A DNA stretch of 64,000 nt, taken from an uncultured Pelagibacteraceae bacterium (GTDB taxonomy: Bacteria; Pseudomonadota; Alphaproteobacteria; Pelagibacterales; Pelagibacteraceae). Positions within the stretch are counted from its first letter, which is position 1. The number at the start of each line of letters is the position of its first letter. Position numbers and translations under genes: made by a program. The stretch covers positions 1 to 64,000 of the forward strand of contig CACJDW010000004.1 in assembly GCA_902592275.1 (NCBI GenBank). The letters are read 5' to 3'. The notes beneath the pieces were generated by a model. That model was not told where the DNA came from and made no database searches. It saw only the letters and a list, made by a program, of their open reading frames with translations. Of this stretch, positions 52,156 through 60,590 are shown in pieces.

Positions 52156-53003
52156 TTAGATTTTTTTAAAAAATAAATAAAAATAAATCCTGTTATATAC
52201 ATAATTAGTGCATAAGCACCTGTTGGTAATGCGTATAATATATCAGTACCAAATATTTGCGTAGAGACAAACAACGCTAACGTACCATTTTGCAATCCAC
52301 ATTCTAAAGCAATACACTTCATTTGTTTAACACCTGAAGCAAAAGCTTTTGCAATATAATATGCGATAACCATCATTGAAATATTTAAAATTAGGGCAAT
52401 TAAACCAGCTTGTTTTATAAAGCTAATAAAATTTTCTCTTTCTGAATAAAAAGCTGCTACAAAAAAAACAGCGAATAAAATTATGTTGAGTTTGTTAAAT
52501 ATTTCAACTTTGGATGAAATAAAATTTTCAGCAAATTTTCTGATAATCATTCCTAAAATCACAGGTACAGTCACCACTAAAAACATTTTTAAAGCTATTC
52601 CTGTCATTGAAATATTTCGAGAAACTTCCGTTATCCCTAACATGTCTGCAGAAGTAAAGATAATTAAAGGAACTGTAATTATACTTAATAAACTAATTAC
52701 AGCAGTTAAAGATATTGATAATGCAACATCACCGTCAGCAAATTTTGTCATTACATTAGAGGTTACACCTCCTGGTGCTGCAGCTATGATCATAACCCCT
52801 ATTGCTATTTCTGGTGGTGTTTTTAAAATTAAAATTAATATGTATGCTACAATTGGAAGAATGATTAATTGAGAAACAAAACCAACTATAAAATCTTTTG
52901 GTGTTTTAAATACTCTTCCAAAATCTTCTAGTTTTAATCCTAGACCTAAGCCTAACATTATCAAGGCCAAAATAATTGGCGCAATTTTAGTTACAATTTC
53001 CAA
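52152..53003 (-). CDS. bile acid:sodium symporter (BASS) family protein
   Basis: A 283-residue membrane protein with nine or ten helices. APGGVTSNVMTKFADGDVALS and ALECGLQNGTLALFV are the two conserved crossover motifs that bind sodium and substrate. Bacterial members carry organic acids or sulfated/sulfonated compounds. Its place between sulfonate genes makes an organosulfonate or organic acid a reasonable guess. It is divergent from the phosphate acetyltransferase gene across 101 bp. Confidence 0.88.
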   Translation of the reverse strand: MEIVTKIAPIILALIMLGLGLGLKLEDFGRVFKTPKDFIVGFVSQLIILPIVAYILILILKTPPEIAIGVMIIAAAPGGVTSNVMTKFADGDVALSISLTAVISLLSIITVPLIIFTSADMLGITEVSRNISMTGIALKMFLVVTVPVILGMIIRKFAENFISSKVEIFNKLNIILFAVFFVAAFYSERENFISFIKQAGLIALILNISMMVIAYYIAKAFASGVKQMKCIALECGLQNGTLALFVSTQIFGTDILYALPTGAYALIMYITGFIFIYFLKKSN

Positions 53004-53104
53004 AGTCTCCCCCGCTCAAGACCAATTATATAAACTTGTTAAATTTATATAAAGAATTTTTTTTTATATACATGTTCAGTTTTTTCACTTATTTGTAGAA
53101 AAAA

Positions 53105-54016
53105 ATGCTTTCAAACAAAGAAATTGTCTGTCCAAACAACTTATTAGATTTAGCTCATAAAAAAAAAGGAGTTAAAGTTGCAGTTGTAAATGCTGGTAAA
53201 CCTTTACCGATGTTATCTGTCCAAGACGCAGTTAACGAAAATTTAATTGAGCCAATATTTATTGGTCATGAAGTAGAAATTCAAAAATGCGCTGAAGATA
53301 TCAAATGGGATATTTCTAAATATGAACTTATCCATGAACCTGTAGAAAATGATACTGCTAAAATTGCTGCTAAATTAGCAAGTGAAGGCAAGGTGCAAAT
53401 AATAGTGAAAGGCCATATTCATACGGATGTGCTTATGAAAGAAGTGCTTAAACGTGAATATAATTTATTGGGAAAAACAAGATTAAGTCATATCTGGCAT
53501 ATGACTATCGGTAAAGATGATAAGCCATTAATTATTACTGATGGGGCATTAAATGTTTTACCAAATGTTAAAACAAAAATGCATATCTTGAAAAATGTAG
53601 TTAATTTTTCAAATAGAATAGGAATAGAAAGACCAAAAGTATCAGTATTATCCGCTACAGAAGAAGTTTTAGAAAGTGTACCAAGCTCTATTGAGGCTGC
53701 AGAAATTACAAAATTAGCAAAAGAAGAAAATTTAAGTGCAGACGTTTTTGGTCCTTTAGCATTCGATAACAGTATTTCAAAAAAATCAGCAGCAATTAAA
53801 GGAATCAAAAATTTAGTTGCTGGTGAGGCGGATGTATTGTTAGTGCCAAGTGTAGAAACTGGAAATGCTTTGGTAAAAATGCTGATATATTTTAGTGGAG
53901 CATGTGCCGCAGGAGTTGTGGTAGGTGGAAAAGTGCCAGTCGTTATAACAAGTAGATCTGATGAAGCTCAAGCGCGTTTAGCTTCAATTGCTGCTGCAGT
54001 AGTCGCTTTAGACTAA
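53105..54016 (+). CDS. phosphate acetyl/butyryltransferase
   Basis: A 303-residue PTA/PTB family protein, the short form without N-terminal regulatory domains. Marks are EPIFIGHEVEIQ, VKGHIHTDVLMKEVL, VFGPLAFDNSISKKSA and LVPSVETGNALVKMLIYF. It exchanges the phosphate of acetyl phosphate for CoA. In taurine and sulfolactate degradation such an enzyme converts the acetyl phosphate made by Xsc to acetyl-CoA; no xsc or ackA is in the window. It is followed after 60 bp by the HpsN-like gene. Confidence 0.88.
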   Translation: MLSNKEIVCPNNLLDLAHKKKGVKVAVVNAGKPLPMLSVQDAVNENLIEPIFIGHEVEIQKCAEDIKWDISKYELIHEPVENDTAKIAAKLASEGKVQIIVKGHIHTDVLMKEVLKREYNLLGKTRLSHIWHMTIGKDDKPLIITDGALNVLPNVKTKMHILKNVVNFSNRIGIERPKVSVLSATEEVLESVPSSIEAAEITKLAKEENLSADVFGPLAFDNSISKKSAAIKGIKNLVAGEADVLLVPSVETGNALVKMLIYFSGACAAGVVVGGKVPVVITSRSDEAQARLASIAAAVVALD

Positions 54017-54025
54017 ATGATTCAT

Positions 54026-54045
54026 TGAATTTCAAAAGAAATTCA
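54026..54045 (+). promoter_or_regulatory. hairpin between the phosphate acetyltransferase and HpsN-like genes
   Basis: TGAATTTC (54026-54033) and GAAATTCA (54038-54045) form an 8 bp stem with an AAAA loop. No T run follows. A strong AAAGGAG ribosome site lies further on, before the next start. Confidence 0.5.
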
Positions 54046-54076
54046 TTTAAATAAACTGAAATCTTAAAGGAGAGAA

Positions 54077-55363
54077 ATGGCAATTACATACTTAAAAAAA
54101 TCACCAAAAACATCATCAACTGACGATACAAAAACAAGAGAAATAGTAGAAAATATTCTAAAAGATATTGAGACTAGTAAAGAAGAAGGTTGTAAAGAGC
54201 TTTCGAAAAAGTTTGATAAATATGAAGGTGATGTAATTGTTTCAAAAGAAAAAATTGAAGAAATAAAAAAAAATTTAGATCAAAAAACTAAAGATGATAT
54301 TCAGTTCTCTCACGAAAGAGTTAGAAAATTTGCTGAAGCACAATTAAAAAATTATGGCCAAGACTTTGAAGTTGAACTATCTGATGGTTTATTTGCTGGA
54401 CAAAAACTTATTCCAGTAAATACAGCTGGCTGTTATGTTCCAGCTGGAAGATATGCTCATATAGCTTCAGCTGTAATGAGTGTAACAACAGCAAAAGTTG
54501 CTGGTGTAAAAAATATTTTAGTTTGTAGTTCACCTAAACCTGGAGTTGGAGTACATCCATCAATCGTTTATACAGCTGACTTATGTGGAGCTGATGTGAT
54601 AATGAATTTGGGTGGTGTGCAAGCTATAGCAGCAATGACAAACGGTTTATTTGGAAATGCACCTGCAGATATTTTAGTTGGTCCTGGTAACCAATTTGTT
54701 GCTGAAGCAAAAAGAATTTTATTTGGAAAAGTTGGTATAGATTTATTTGCTGGTCCAACTGAGATTGCAGTAATTGCAGATGAGACAGCTGATCCTGAAA
54801 TGGTTGCATATGATTTGGTTGGACAAGCAGAACACGGTTACAATTCTCCAGCTTGGTTGTTTACTAAAAGTAAAAAAGTTGCAGATTATGTGATGCAAAG
54901 AGTTCCAGAATTAATTGCAGATTTACCAGATCTTCCAAGAGAAAATTCAGGTGCTGCATGGAGAGATTATGGTGAAGTAATTCTTTGTGATACTGATGAA
55001 GAGATCGCTAAAGTTAGTGATGAATATGCTCCAGAACATTTAGAAGTCCAGACTAAAAATTTACAATGGTACCATGACAGATTAAAAAATTATGGATCTT
55101 TATTCATTGGTGAAGAAACAACAGTTGCTTATGGAGATAAATGTTCAGGTACAAACCACATTTTACCAACAAAAGGTGCTGGTAGATATACTGGTGGTTT
55201 GTTTGTTGGAAAATTTATTAAAACATTAAGTTTCCAGAGAATGAGTAAAGCAGCTACAAAAGAGGTCGGTGCTGCTTGTGCAAGAATTTCTAGATACGAA
55301 GGAATGGAAGCACATGCCAGAACTGGTGATGTAAGATTAAGAAAATATGGATTTTCTAATTAA
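54077..55363 (+). CDS. HpsN-like sulfopropanediol dehydrogenase (histidinol dehydrogenase family)
   Basis: A 428-residue member of the histidinol dehydrogenase family. Zinc ligands and catalytic pair are present: QAEHGYNSP, YAPEHLEV, GDKCSGTNH and RYEGMEAHARTGDVRLRKYG. Several stretches (NQFVAEAKRILFG, AEHGYNSPAWL, ENSGAAWRDYGEVILC) look like HpsN, the enzyme that oxidises 2,3-dihydroxypropane-1-sulfonate to sulfolactate, and not like biosynthetic HisD. No his genes are adjacent, while sulfonate genes are. A strong AAAGGAG precedes the ATG. True HisD activity cannot be excluded from sequence alone. Confidence 0.8.
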   Translation: MAITYLKKSPKTSSTDDTKTREIVENILKDIETSKEEGCKELSKKFDKYEGDVIVSKEKIEEIKKNLDQKTKDDIQFSHERVRKFAEAQLKNYGQDFEVELSDGLFAGQKLIPVNTAGCYVPAGRYAHIASAVMSVTTAKVAGVKNILVCSSPKPGVGVHPSIVYTADLCGADVIMNLGGVQAIAAMTNGLFGNAPADILVGPGNQFVAEAKRILFGKVGIDLFAGPTEIAVIADETADPEMVAYDLVGQAEHGYNSPAWLFTKSKKVADYVMQRVPELIADLPDLPRENSGAAWRDYGEVILCDTDEEIAKVSDEYAPEHLEVQTKNLQWYHDRLKNYGSLFIGEETTVAYGDKCSGTNHILPTKGAGRYTGGLFVGKFIKTLSFQRMSKAATKEVGAACARISRYEGMEAHARTGDVRLRKYGFSN

Positions 55364-55366
55364 TAA

Positions 55367-56626
55367 TTAATTAGTTAATTTTAAATCTAAATATAGAGCT
55401 GCGGACCAAGAAAAATTATTAGCACCCATTGGTTTGCCATTTTTGCAACTGTAATATTCGTGAAATCCCTTTTTTTCTACTAATCTAATAGTGCTTTGTT
55501 TAATTTTTTTTGAGTATTTTTCGTCCTTATTAATGAGACCCTTACAAATAAACCAATTACAATTAACCCACACAGGACCTCTCCAATATCGTTTTTCCTC
55601 AAAGCTTCTGTGATTAGGTTTTATTGAAGAAAAGAAGTATTTTTCTTTTAAGTTATGTTTTTTTAAATTTTTAATTAAAACATTATTTATTTTATGATTA
55701 TTAATATCAGCAAATAATACTAAGTAATTTGTTATTGATGGGACTAATATTTTTTTTTTATTTCTTAAATCAAATGAAAAAAAAACACTCTTTTTTTTAT
55801 CAAAGAATCTTAATATATTTTTCTCTGTCAGTTTTACATAATTAATAATTTTTGAGCTATCTAGATTAAATTTTTTTAAAAGTATGATTAAATCTTTATT
55901 AGCTTTAAGAAATATAGAGTTAAATCCAATATCAACGACATTGAACAATGCAGTATCGAATATTTTTTTTGGATTATACTTCTTTTTTCTTAGATCATTT
56001 TTAATCGTTACATACCTATCATAGTCAATATTTAAAGGTCTATGTTCTGGATTAACAACTTTATTATCAGCTCTTTTGTATTGTATATTTTTTTCAATTT
56101 CAACTTTACTCATTGGTCCATCCCAAAGTGAAGAGTTATCATAACCACTTTCCCACGGATGTAGTATTGATACCAAACCATTTTTTTTTGGATCTCTATA
56201 TTTAATAAACCATTCATGAGATTTTTTAATTTTAATTATAAATTTTTTAATTTCTTTTATTTGTTTTTTTGTAATTTTATTTTTATCTATGATTTGTTTT
56301 AAAATACTTGCAAGTACTGGTGGTTGAGTTATCCCAGAAGAACGAACTTTGTTTCCACAATTCCAAGCCGTATGATTAGGATAATAATTAGTATTTGTAT
56401 CATGAAATAGAATGTGCGGAATCATTCCATCTTTCCATTGCCCATCTAAAAGTGTCTTTATTTCTTTTAATGCAAAATTAAGATTAAAGTAAGAGTATCC
56501 CAAAGCAATGAATGCTGAGTCCCAGTTCCATTGAGCAGGATATAATTTATTATTTGTCGGTAAGGTGTATCCTCTTTTTCTATTTCCAATTAAAATTTTT
56601 TGAGCATTTTTAATAAATTTGTTCAT
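55367..56626 (-). CDS. GH63-type glycoside hydrolase (glucosylglycerate/mannosylglycerate hydrolase-like)
   Basis: A 419-residue (alpha/alpha)6-barrel enzyme without signal peptide, so cytoplasmic. Motifs shared with bacterial GH63 and trehalase-like enzymes are YPAQWNWDSAFIALGY, DGMIPHILFHD, ILHPWESGYDNSSLWDGP, RYWRGPVWVNCNWF and GANNFSWSAALYLDL. It would hydrolyse an imported glycoside; glucosylglycerate, mannosylglycerate or a related osmolyte are the family's known substrates. Its ATG overlaps the upstream permease stop by one base. It is the last gene of the sugar ABC operon and very lysine-rich. Confidence 0.83.
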   Translation of the reverse strand: MNKFIKNAQKILIGNRKRGYTLPTNNKLYPAQWNWDSAFIALGYSYFNLNFALKEIKTLLDGQWKDGMIPHILFHDTNTNYYPNHTAWNCGNKVRSSGITQPPVLASILKQIIDKNKITKKQIKEIKKFIIKIKKSHEWFIKYRDPKKNGLVSILHPWESGYDNSSLWDGPMSKVEIEKNIQYKRADNKVVNPEHRPLNIDYDRYVTIKNDLRKKKYNPKKIFDTALFNVVDIGFNSIFLKANKDLIILLKKFNLDSSKIINYVKLTEKNILRFFDKKKSVFFSFDLRNKKKILVPSITNYLVLFADINNHKINNVLIKNLKKHNLKEKYFFSSIKPNHRSFEEKRYWRGPVWVNCNWFICKGLINKDEKYSKKIKQSTIRLVEKKGFHEYYSCKNGKPMGANNFSWSAALYLDLKLTN

Positions 56627-57819
56627 TATCCTTTAACGCTTCCTGCTGTCAAACCGCTAACTAGATATTTTTCAAAATAAACAAATATAAATAATACTGG
56701 TAAGGTAACAACAACTGACCCTGCCATTAAATATTGTCTTGGCGTTTCAGCATCTCCACTTAAGTACTGAATAGCTCTAGATAATGTAAATGAATTTGGA
56801 TTGTCCAAAAACATTAAAGAAAATAAAAATTCATTCCAAGCAATCATAAAAACATACAAAGCAACAGATGAAATAGCTGGAATACTTAGTGGAATTATAA
56901 TTTTTATAATTATTCCAAACCAACTTAATTTATCTAATATTGCAGCTTCCTCTAATTCTTTTGGTATACTTTTGAAGTATCCTTGTAACATATAAATAGC
57001 TACTGGGAGTGTTGTTGCCGTATACACAATTAATAAACCCTCTATTGAATTACGTAAACCTAATTGACTAAATATTGTATACAATGGAATAACAAGAACG
57101 ATTGCAGGAAACATATATATTATAAGTATAGATGTGGATAAAAATGTTTTTCCAAAGAAATTTAATCTTGCAACTGCATAAGCTGCAGGTATTGCAAAAA
57201 GAAGAGTGATAATAACAGTACCGACAGAAACAATTGTACTGATCACAATATATTTTCCAAATTTATAAGATTTAAAAATTACAAAATAAGATTTAAATAA
57301 ATCTTTTATATCTTGGCCAAAATTTATACTAAAATCTAAAGGGTTCACTAACAATGCTATTTGTGTTTTAAAACTTGTTACTAACATCATGTAAAATGGA
57401 AAAAGTATTACAAATGAAAAAAATAAAATTCCAAATAGAGTTAAAAAATCAAATAAAATTACTTGAGTAGAGTGCTCTTCTTTTAAACTTATAAAAGTAT
57501 ATTTACTAATTTTATTAATAAAAAAATATAATATTAAAAATATGACCACATTATACCAAATTGGTAATTTTTGAATTAAGTAACCATCACAAAAAACGAA
57601 TATGGAAGAAAAAATTATTGATTTATAAATTGATTTAATTCTGTCACCTATTCCCAAGTGAGCTAATGATATTAAAAGACCAAACATAAAAATGATTTCG
57701 ATATTAAAGCTATTAATACTTAAACCTTGCAATGTTGCTAATATCTTCCAAATCGAAATTAAAAAAATTAAGAAAAAAGTAGATATCAACGAAAATAGTA
57801 TTGTGTTTTTAATTCTCAT
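56626..57819 (-). CDS. sugar ABC transporter permease (MalG-like) with extra N-terminal membrane domain
   Basis: A 397-residue permease; the usual MalG-type length is about 280. The C-terminal 270 residues are standard: FPFYMMLVTSFKTQ, then the EAA loop EEAAILDKLSWFGIIIKIIIPLSIPAI and the closing VSGLTAGSVKG. The first about 115 residues add three or four more hydrophobic helices of unknown role. Its start overlaps the 3' end of the MalF-like gene by 11 bases. Confidence 0.9.
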   Translation of the reverse strand: MRIKNTILFSLISTFFLIFLISIWKILATLQGLSINSFNIEIIFMFGLLISLAHLGIGDRIKSIYKSIIFSSIFVFCDGYLIQKLPIWYNVVIFLILYFFINKISKYTFISLKEEHSTQVILFDFLTLFGILFFSFVILFPFYMMLVTSFKTQIALLVNPLDFSINFGQDIKDLFKSYFVIFKSYKFGKYIVISTIVSVGTVIITLLFAIPAAYAVARLNFFGKTFLSTSILIIYMFPAIVLVIPLYTIFSQLGLRNSIEGLLIVYTATTLPVAIYMLQGYFKSIPKELEEAAILDKLSWFGIIIKIIIPLSIPAISSVALYVFMIAWNEFLFSLMFLDNPNSFTLSRAIQYLSGDAETPRQYLMAGSVVVTLPVLFIFVYFEKYLVSGLTAGSVKG

Positions 57820-59068
57820 CTACTCTTTTTCCTAAAAGTTTAAAATAAAAAAACATAAACATTAAAAGCAATACAACTATTACTATTGATACAGCTGAGC
57901 CCATTCCAATATCTGATATTGCAAAACCTTGTTGATAAACATTTATTGGTAAAGTTCTTGTTCCTGATGCACCTCCAGTTAATAAAAAGACGTCCTCAAA
58001 TTTATTAAAATTCCATATAAATCTAATCATGAATAAAATTGAAATTACTGCAGTAATTTGGGGAAGTGTAATATTAAAAAATTTTTGAAAGGGACTAGCA
58101 CCATCAACATCAGCTGCCTCATATAATTCTTTTGGAATAGCTTGGAGTCTTGCTAGAATAAATAAAAAGGCTAGAGGGAAATACCTCCAAATTTCGAACA
58201 TTATAACTGTTGTAAGTGCTAACCTTAATTTAAAATCAAATCCTAAAATACTAATTTCAATATATTTTTGTCCAAGAAGATTTATTGGGGTTTCAATAAT
58301 TTGATAATTTAATAATAAACTATTTAAGGTACCACTATTAGGGTCTAGTAAAAGTTCCCAAGTGTAAGCTAAAGCAACTACTGGGGCAACATATGGGAAA
58401 AGAAGAACACTTCTCATGAATGTTCTTCCATAAAATTTTTGATTAACCATCTGAGCGGTTAAAATACCGAATACTATTGAGCCAACAGTTCCAAAAAATG
58501 TGTAATAAAAAGTTGTTAGTAGTAAATCTACAAATTCATTTTCAAACAAAACTTTTTTAAAATTTTTGAGAGTAAAGTTGGTATTAAGCAATATATTGTC
58601 AGATTTCCCATCTAATTTTGGTTTAATAGATTTTAGACTTTTTTTATCTATTTTTGATCCATCATTTGTTGCAAATATTACTTGAAAATTTTCCCTATAT
58701 TTAGCTGGCCAATTTCCAAATTCACATTTTAAGTTATATTTTTTAAAAGAACATCTTGGATCTAAATTTTCAATTTCAAAATTTTTTGGAAACCTATCTT
58801 GAAATGAAACATCTCTAATTTCTTGAATTAATGAACTATTTCTTAACTTATATAATATTTTAATTTTAGAAGGTTCATCAGAAATAGATTTTACAATTTT
58901 TTTTGCTCTTGGTTCTGGAATTCGAATATCCTTTAATTCAACCTCTTTAAAACTAATCCAAATATTTGCAAAAATCGGAAATAAAATTATTGAAAATACT
59001 AAAAGTACTGCAGGTAGTGTTAGTATATATGCAGTTTTTTTTTCTGTATTTACTAAAGTATCATTCAT
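57809..59068 (-). CDS. sugar ABC transporter permease (MalF-like)
   Basis: A 419-residue permease. After a first membrane helix (about residues 13-33) there is a 130-residue soluble, probably periplasmic, segment comparable to the MalF P2 loop, then five helices with the EAA loop EAADVDGASPFQKFFNITLPQITAVI. It pairs with the MalG-like permease. It follows the binding-protein gene across a bidirectional hairpin. Confidence 0.92.
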   Translation of the reverse strand: MNDTLVNTEKKTAYILTLPAVLLVFSIILFPIFANIWISFKEVELKDIRIPEPRAKKIVKSISDEPSKIKILYKLRNSSLIQEIRDVSFQDRFPKNFEIENLDPRCSFKKYNLKCEFGNWPAKYRENFQVIFATNDGSKIDKKSLKSIKPKLDGKSDNILLNTNFTLKNFKKVLFENEFVDLLLTTFYYTFFGTVGSIVFGILTAQMVNQKFYGRTFMRSVLLFPYVAPVVALAYTWELLLDPNSGTLNSLLLNYQIIETPINLLGQKYIEISILGFDFKLRLALTTVIMFEIWRYFPLAFLFILARLQAIPKELYEAADVDGASPFQKFFNITLPQITAVISILFMIRFIWNFNKFEDVFLLTGGASGTRTLPINVYQQGFAISDIGMGSAVSIVIVVLLLMFMFFYFKLLGKRVDEN

Positions 59069-59103
59069 AAAAAAAGCGGATAATTTATATTATCCGCTTT
59101 TTT
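59069..59103 (-). terminator. hairpin terminator between sugar-binding protein and permease genes
   Basis: GCGGATAA (59076-59083) pairs with TTATCCGC (59090-59097) around a 6-base loop. Seven A precede and six T follow on the + strand, so the structure can act on either strand; here it attenuates the leftward operon after the binding-protein gene. Confidence 0.85.
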
Positions 59104-59115
59104 AAAAAATTTAAA

Positions 59116-60447
59116 TTAATTGAATTTAGCTAATGATTTGTTAATCATATCAACAGCTTCATCGACATCGATTTGATCATCAATATAAAGTCTAGTAATT
59201 CTATTTATAAATTGAGAATTTATGACTTTTGAGGCTCTTGATAGTTCGCCTTCTTTAACACCCCATCTATTTGCAGTATCTAAACCAGCTACAATGTTAT
59301 TAATAACATCTGGGTCATATAGATCTGATAAAGGAGCTTTTCTATCAACTCCAACAGGTAGTTTACTCCAAGCTTTTGTGAAAGCCTCAGGGTCACTAGA
59401 ATTTCCTCTTCTTACTGGAAATTTACCTTCTGGAGCTATCGATAAAGTGCTTGTGTAACCTTCATCCATTGAGTACATGATAAATTGTTTAGCTTCATCT
59501 GTATCAGCATCAGCTGTTATACCAAAATATCTAACATCTGCCCATGCAGCACCCTTCTTATTACTAGGTCCACTAAAATTAGTAATGAAACCAGTTTTAG
59601 AAGCCAGCTCAGGTGATGTTGGGTCACTGTTAATTGTTGGTGGAGCGGAGTCTCTTAAACCTGCAAGCTCATCCATGATAAATGGAGACCAAATTATCAT
59701 TGGAGTTTTCCCTGCAAAGTAAAGTGCTCTAGATTGTTTCCAGTACAATTCACCTGGAGGACTTGCTTTAGCAATTACTTTATAAAACTCTAATGCTTCT
59801 TTAAGTTTTTTACCTTGTTTCTTGATACCACCCTTTTTAACAATATTAACCCCATTTGCTAAAAGAACGTGTTCTAAAACCTGACTCATGAAATTTTCAT
59901 CAGTTTTAGTTGCAGCAACAAAACCAAACATTCCGTTTTGTTTTGATAGTTTCTCAACAGCAGCTACAATGTTTGCATAGCTTGTTGGTGGTGCTAAATC
60001 TGCATTTTCAAAAAGGTCTTTTCTATAAACAACCATTTGTGTCCATCCATCAACTGGAACGGCTGCAATTTTTGAACCTTTTTTTGCCATGTTAAGTGCA
60101 CCTGGTGCAAATGTATCTTTGCCTAATTCTTTAACAACATCGTTGTTAGCATCTACATCTAATATTCCTGCTTCAGCCCATGGCAATACATATTGTAAAG
60201 TATGATAGATCACATCTGGTAAGTCACCTGCTGCTGCTGCAGCTGTAGCTCTAGTTCCCAAATCTTTTTCTTCAACCGGTATCACATCTACTTTAATACC
60301 TGTTTTAGCTTCAAAAGCTTTAGCCATTTCCTCTTGCTTAGCCATTCGAGCAGGCTGAACTTCTGTAGTCCAAAACTTTATGTCTGCGTAAACAATATTC
60401 GAAATAAAAAACGAAATTACGCATAACATCTTTATTATATTTTTCAT
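59116..60447 (-). CDS. sugar ABC transporter substrate-binding protein
   Basis: A 443-residue family 1 extracellular binding protein. The signal peptide is MKNIIKMLCVISFFISNIVYA; the mature part starts DIKFWTTEVQPARMAKQ and contains FEAKTGIKVDVIPVEEKDL and PVDGWTQMVVYRKDLFENADLAPPTSY, the usual order for glycoside-binding proteins. It has its own promoter and a strong AGGAGGGG ribosome site. The ligand is probably the glycoside cleaved by the GH63 enzyme encoded at the end of the operon. Confidence 0.92.
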   Translation of the reverse strand: MKNIIKMLCVISFFISNIVYADIKFWTTEVQPARMAKQEEMAKAFEAKTGIKVDVIPVEEKDLGTRATAAAAAGDLPDVIYHTLQYVLPWAEAGILDVDANNDVVKELGKDTFAPGALNMAKKGSKIAAVPVDGWTQMVVYRKDLFENADLAPPTSYANIVAAVEKLSKQNGMFGFVAATKTDENFMSQVLEHVLLANGVNIVKKGGIKKQGKKLKEALEFYKVIAKASPPGELYWKQSRALYFAGKTPMIIWSPFIMDELAGLRDSAPPTINSDPTSPELASKTGFITNFSGPSNKKGAAWADVRYFGITADADTDEAKQFIMYSMDEGYTSTLSIAPEGKFPVRRGNSSDPEAFTKAWSKLPVGVDRKAPLSDLYDPDVINNIVAGLDTANRWGVKEGELSRASKVINSQFINRITRLYIDDQIDVDEAVDMINKSLAKFN

Positions 60448-60474
60448 TTCCCCTCCTATTTATACTCAAACTAT

Positions 60475-60526
60475 ATTAAAATGATTCTATTTAGCAAAGA
60501 CAAGACTGACACATATCAGGTATGTG
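60475..60526 (-). promoter_or_regulatory. promoter and upstream inverted repeat for the sugar-binding protein gene
   Basis: On the minus strand TTGTCT (60498-60503) and TTTAAT (60475-60480) are exactly 17 bp apart, 28 bases or more upstream of the start codon. The perfect inverted repeat CACATATCAGGTATGTG (60510-60526) lies just upstream of the -35 and is a candidate regulator site. This splits the cluster: the ATPase gene lies upstream of this promoter. Confidence 0.5.
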
Positions 60527-60590
60527 ATTGGTTCATGTTAATTATTCGAAAAAATGGTAAATATTTGAAATTAGTCAATTATAGGTTGTG

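Noticed and set aside
52483..52872. 129-residue frame opposite the BASS gene
   Set aside because: Antisense shadow of a well-supported membrane protein; low-complexity composition mirrors hydrophobic codons.
54077..55363. Histidinol dehydrogenase (hisD)
   Set aside because: Family membership is clear, but no histidine genes are near and several stretches and the neighbours fit the sulfopropanediol dehydrogenase branch better. Kept as HpsN-like with reserve.
57133..57141. DnaA box inside the MalG-like gene
   Set aside because: The 9-mer is explained by coding sequence, and one match is expected by chance.
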